Shown piece by piece: positions 11,711-11,848 of a DNA stretch of 11,848 nucleotides (position 1 is its first letter; each line of letters opens with the position of its first letter). A model generated the notes under the pieces. It did no database searches. It had not been told where the DNA came from and saw only the letters and a program-made list of their open reading frames with translations. Both the position numbers and the translations under genes were made by a program. The stretch lies in assembly GCA_039029515.1 (NCBI GenBank), contig JBCCFX010000135.1, forward strand, positions 1 to 11,848, given 5' to 3'. Source of the DNA: JBCCFX01 sp039029515. GTDB taxonomy: Bacteria; Planctomycetota; Phycisphaerae; Phycisphaerales; SM1A02.

Positions 11711-11735
11711 GTAGGGCGGGGGCTGTGCCCCCGCC
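11711..11735 (+). repeat. GTAGGGCGGG-type palindromic repeat, copy 4
   Basis: Identical over its whole length to the copy at 617-641: GTAG, arms 11715-11723 and 11727-11735, loop TGT. A degraded beginning of another copy (GTAGCGCGGG) lies at 11768-11777. The rest of 11633-11848 shows no gene. Confidence 0.85.
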
Positions 11736-11790
11736 GTGTTGCGTTCTCGATGCGCCATTGCACGTATGTAGCGCGGGCCTTCATTCCGGC

Positions 11791-11824
11791 GACCCGGGCC
11801 TTCGCTTCGCTCAGACCCGGCGTT
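11791..11824. repeat. TTCGCTTCGCTCAGA dispersed repeat, copy 3
   Basis: The most regular copy of the unit at 2075-2108 and 5680-5713. CCGGG and CCCGG flank the core and can pair, giving a five-bp stem with a 17-base loop. It lies near the right edge of the window, 55 bases after a GTAGGGCGGG palindrome. Confidence 0.8.
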
Positions 11825-11848
11825 GGCGCTTGCTTGTTCCAACACGGC

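Overview
The window looks like chromosomal DNA of a GC-rich planctomycete, most likely of the class Phycisphaerae. This is an inference from gene style: a signal peptidase I with a large extra domain between its catalytic boxes, a secreted beta-helix protein ending in a dockerin-like tail, a RicT/PSP1 protein with a long polybasic Gly-rich tail, and gene gaps holding short GC-rich palindromes. I see no tRNA, rRNA, CRISPR array, transposase, integrase or phage gene.

Layout. 94-597 (+) is a small four-helix membrane protein. 598-885 is a gene gap with an imperfect tandem duplication and three palindromic repeats. 886-1269 (-) is a BamE/SmpA-like lipoprotein. 1443-2015 (+) is a PduO-type cob(I)alamin adenosyltransferase. 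2016-2353 is a repeat-rich gap. 2354-3838 (+) is the PSP1/RicT-like protein and 3908-5617 (+) is signal peptidase I. 5618-5748 holds a probable bidirectional terminator between convergent genes. 5749-7746 (-) is a 665-residue exported protein made of two related halves. It is divergent from 7840-8514 (+), a flavin nitroreductase-fold protein that carries the iodotyrosine deiodinase lid triad. 8515-9677 is a gene-free interval of 1.16 kb. 9678-11036 (+) is the secreted beta-helix protein, 11087-11632 (+) a DUF456 membrane protein, and 11633-11848 another repeat-rich gap.

The genes do not form an evident pathway. They read as single transcription units of housekeeping (adenosyltransferase, signal peptidase, RicT-like) and envelope or exported functions. 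Start signals fall into two classes. Five genes have a Shine-Dalgarno sequence. Three (1443, 3908, 11087) have none, but have a TANNNT box exactly 6 nt before ATG, the layout expected for leaderless mRNAs.

The most interesting part is 8549-9655. A near-consensus sigma70-type promoter (TTGACA, 16 nt, TATAGT) points into more than 1 kb with no convincing protein gene but many stems. One is a 21-bp hairpin at 9429-9479 whose three G-U pairs work only in a + strand RNA. I propose a large structured non-coding RNA, or a very long structured leader of the beta-helix gene. I match it to no family I know, and this remains a hypothesis.
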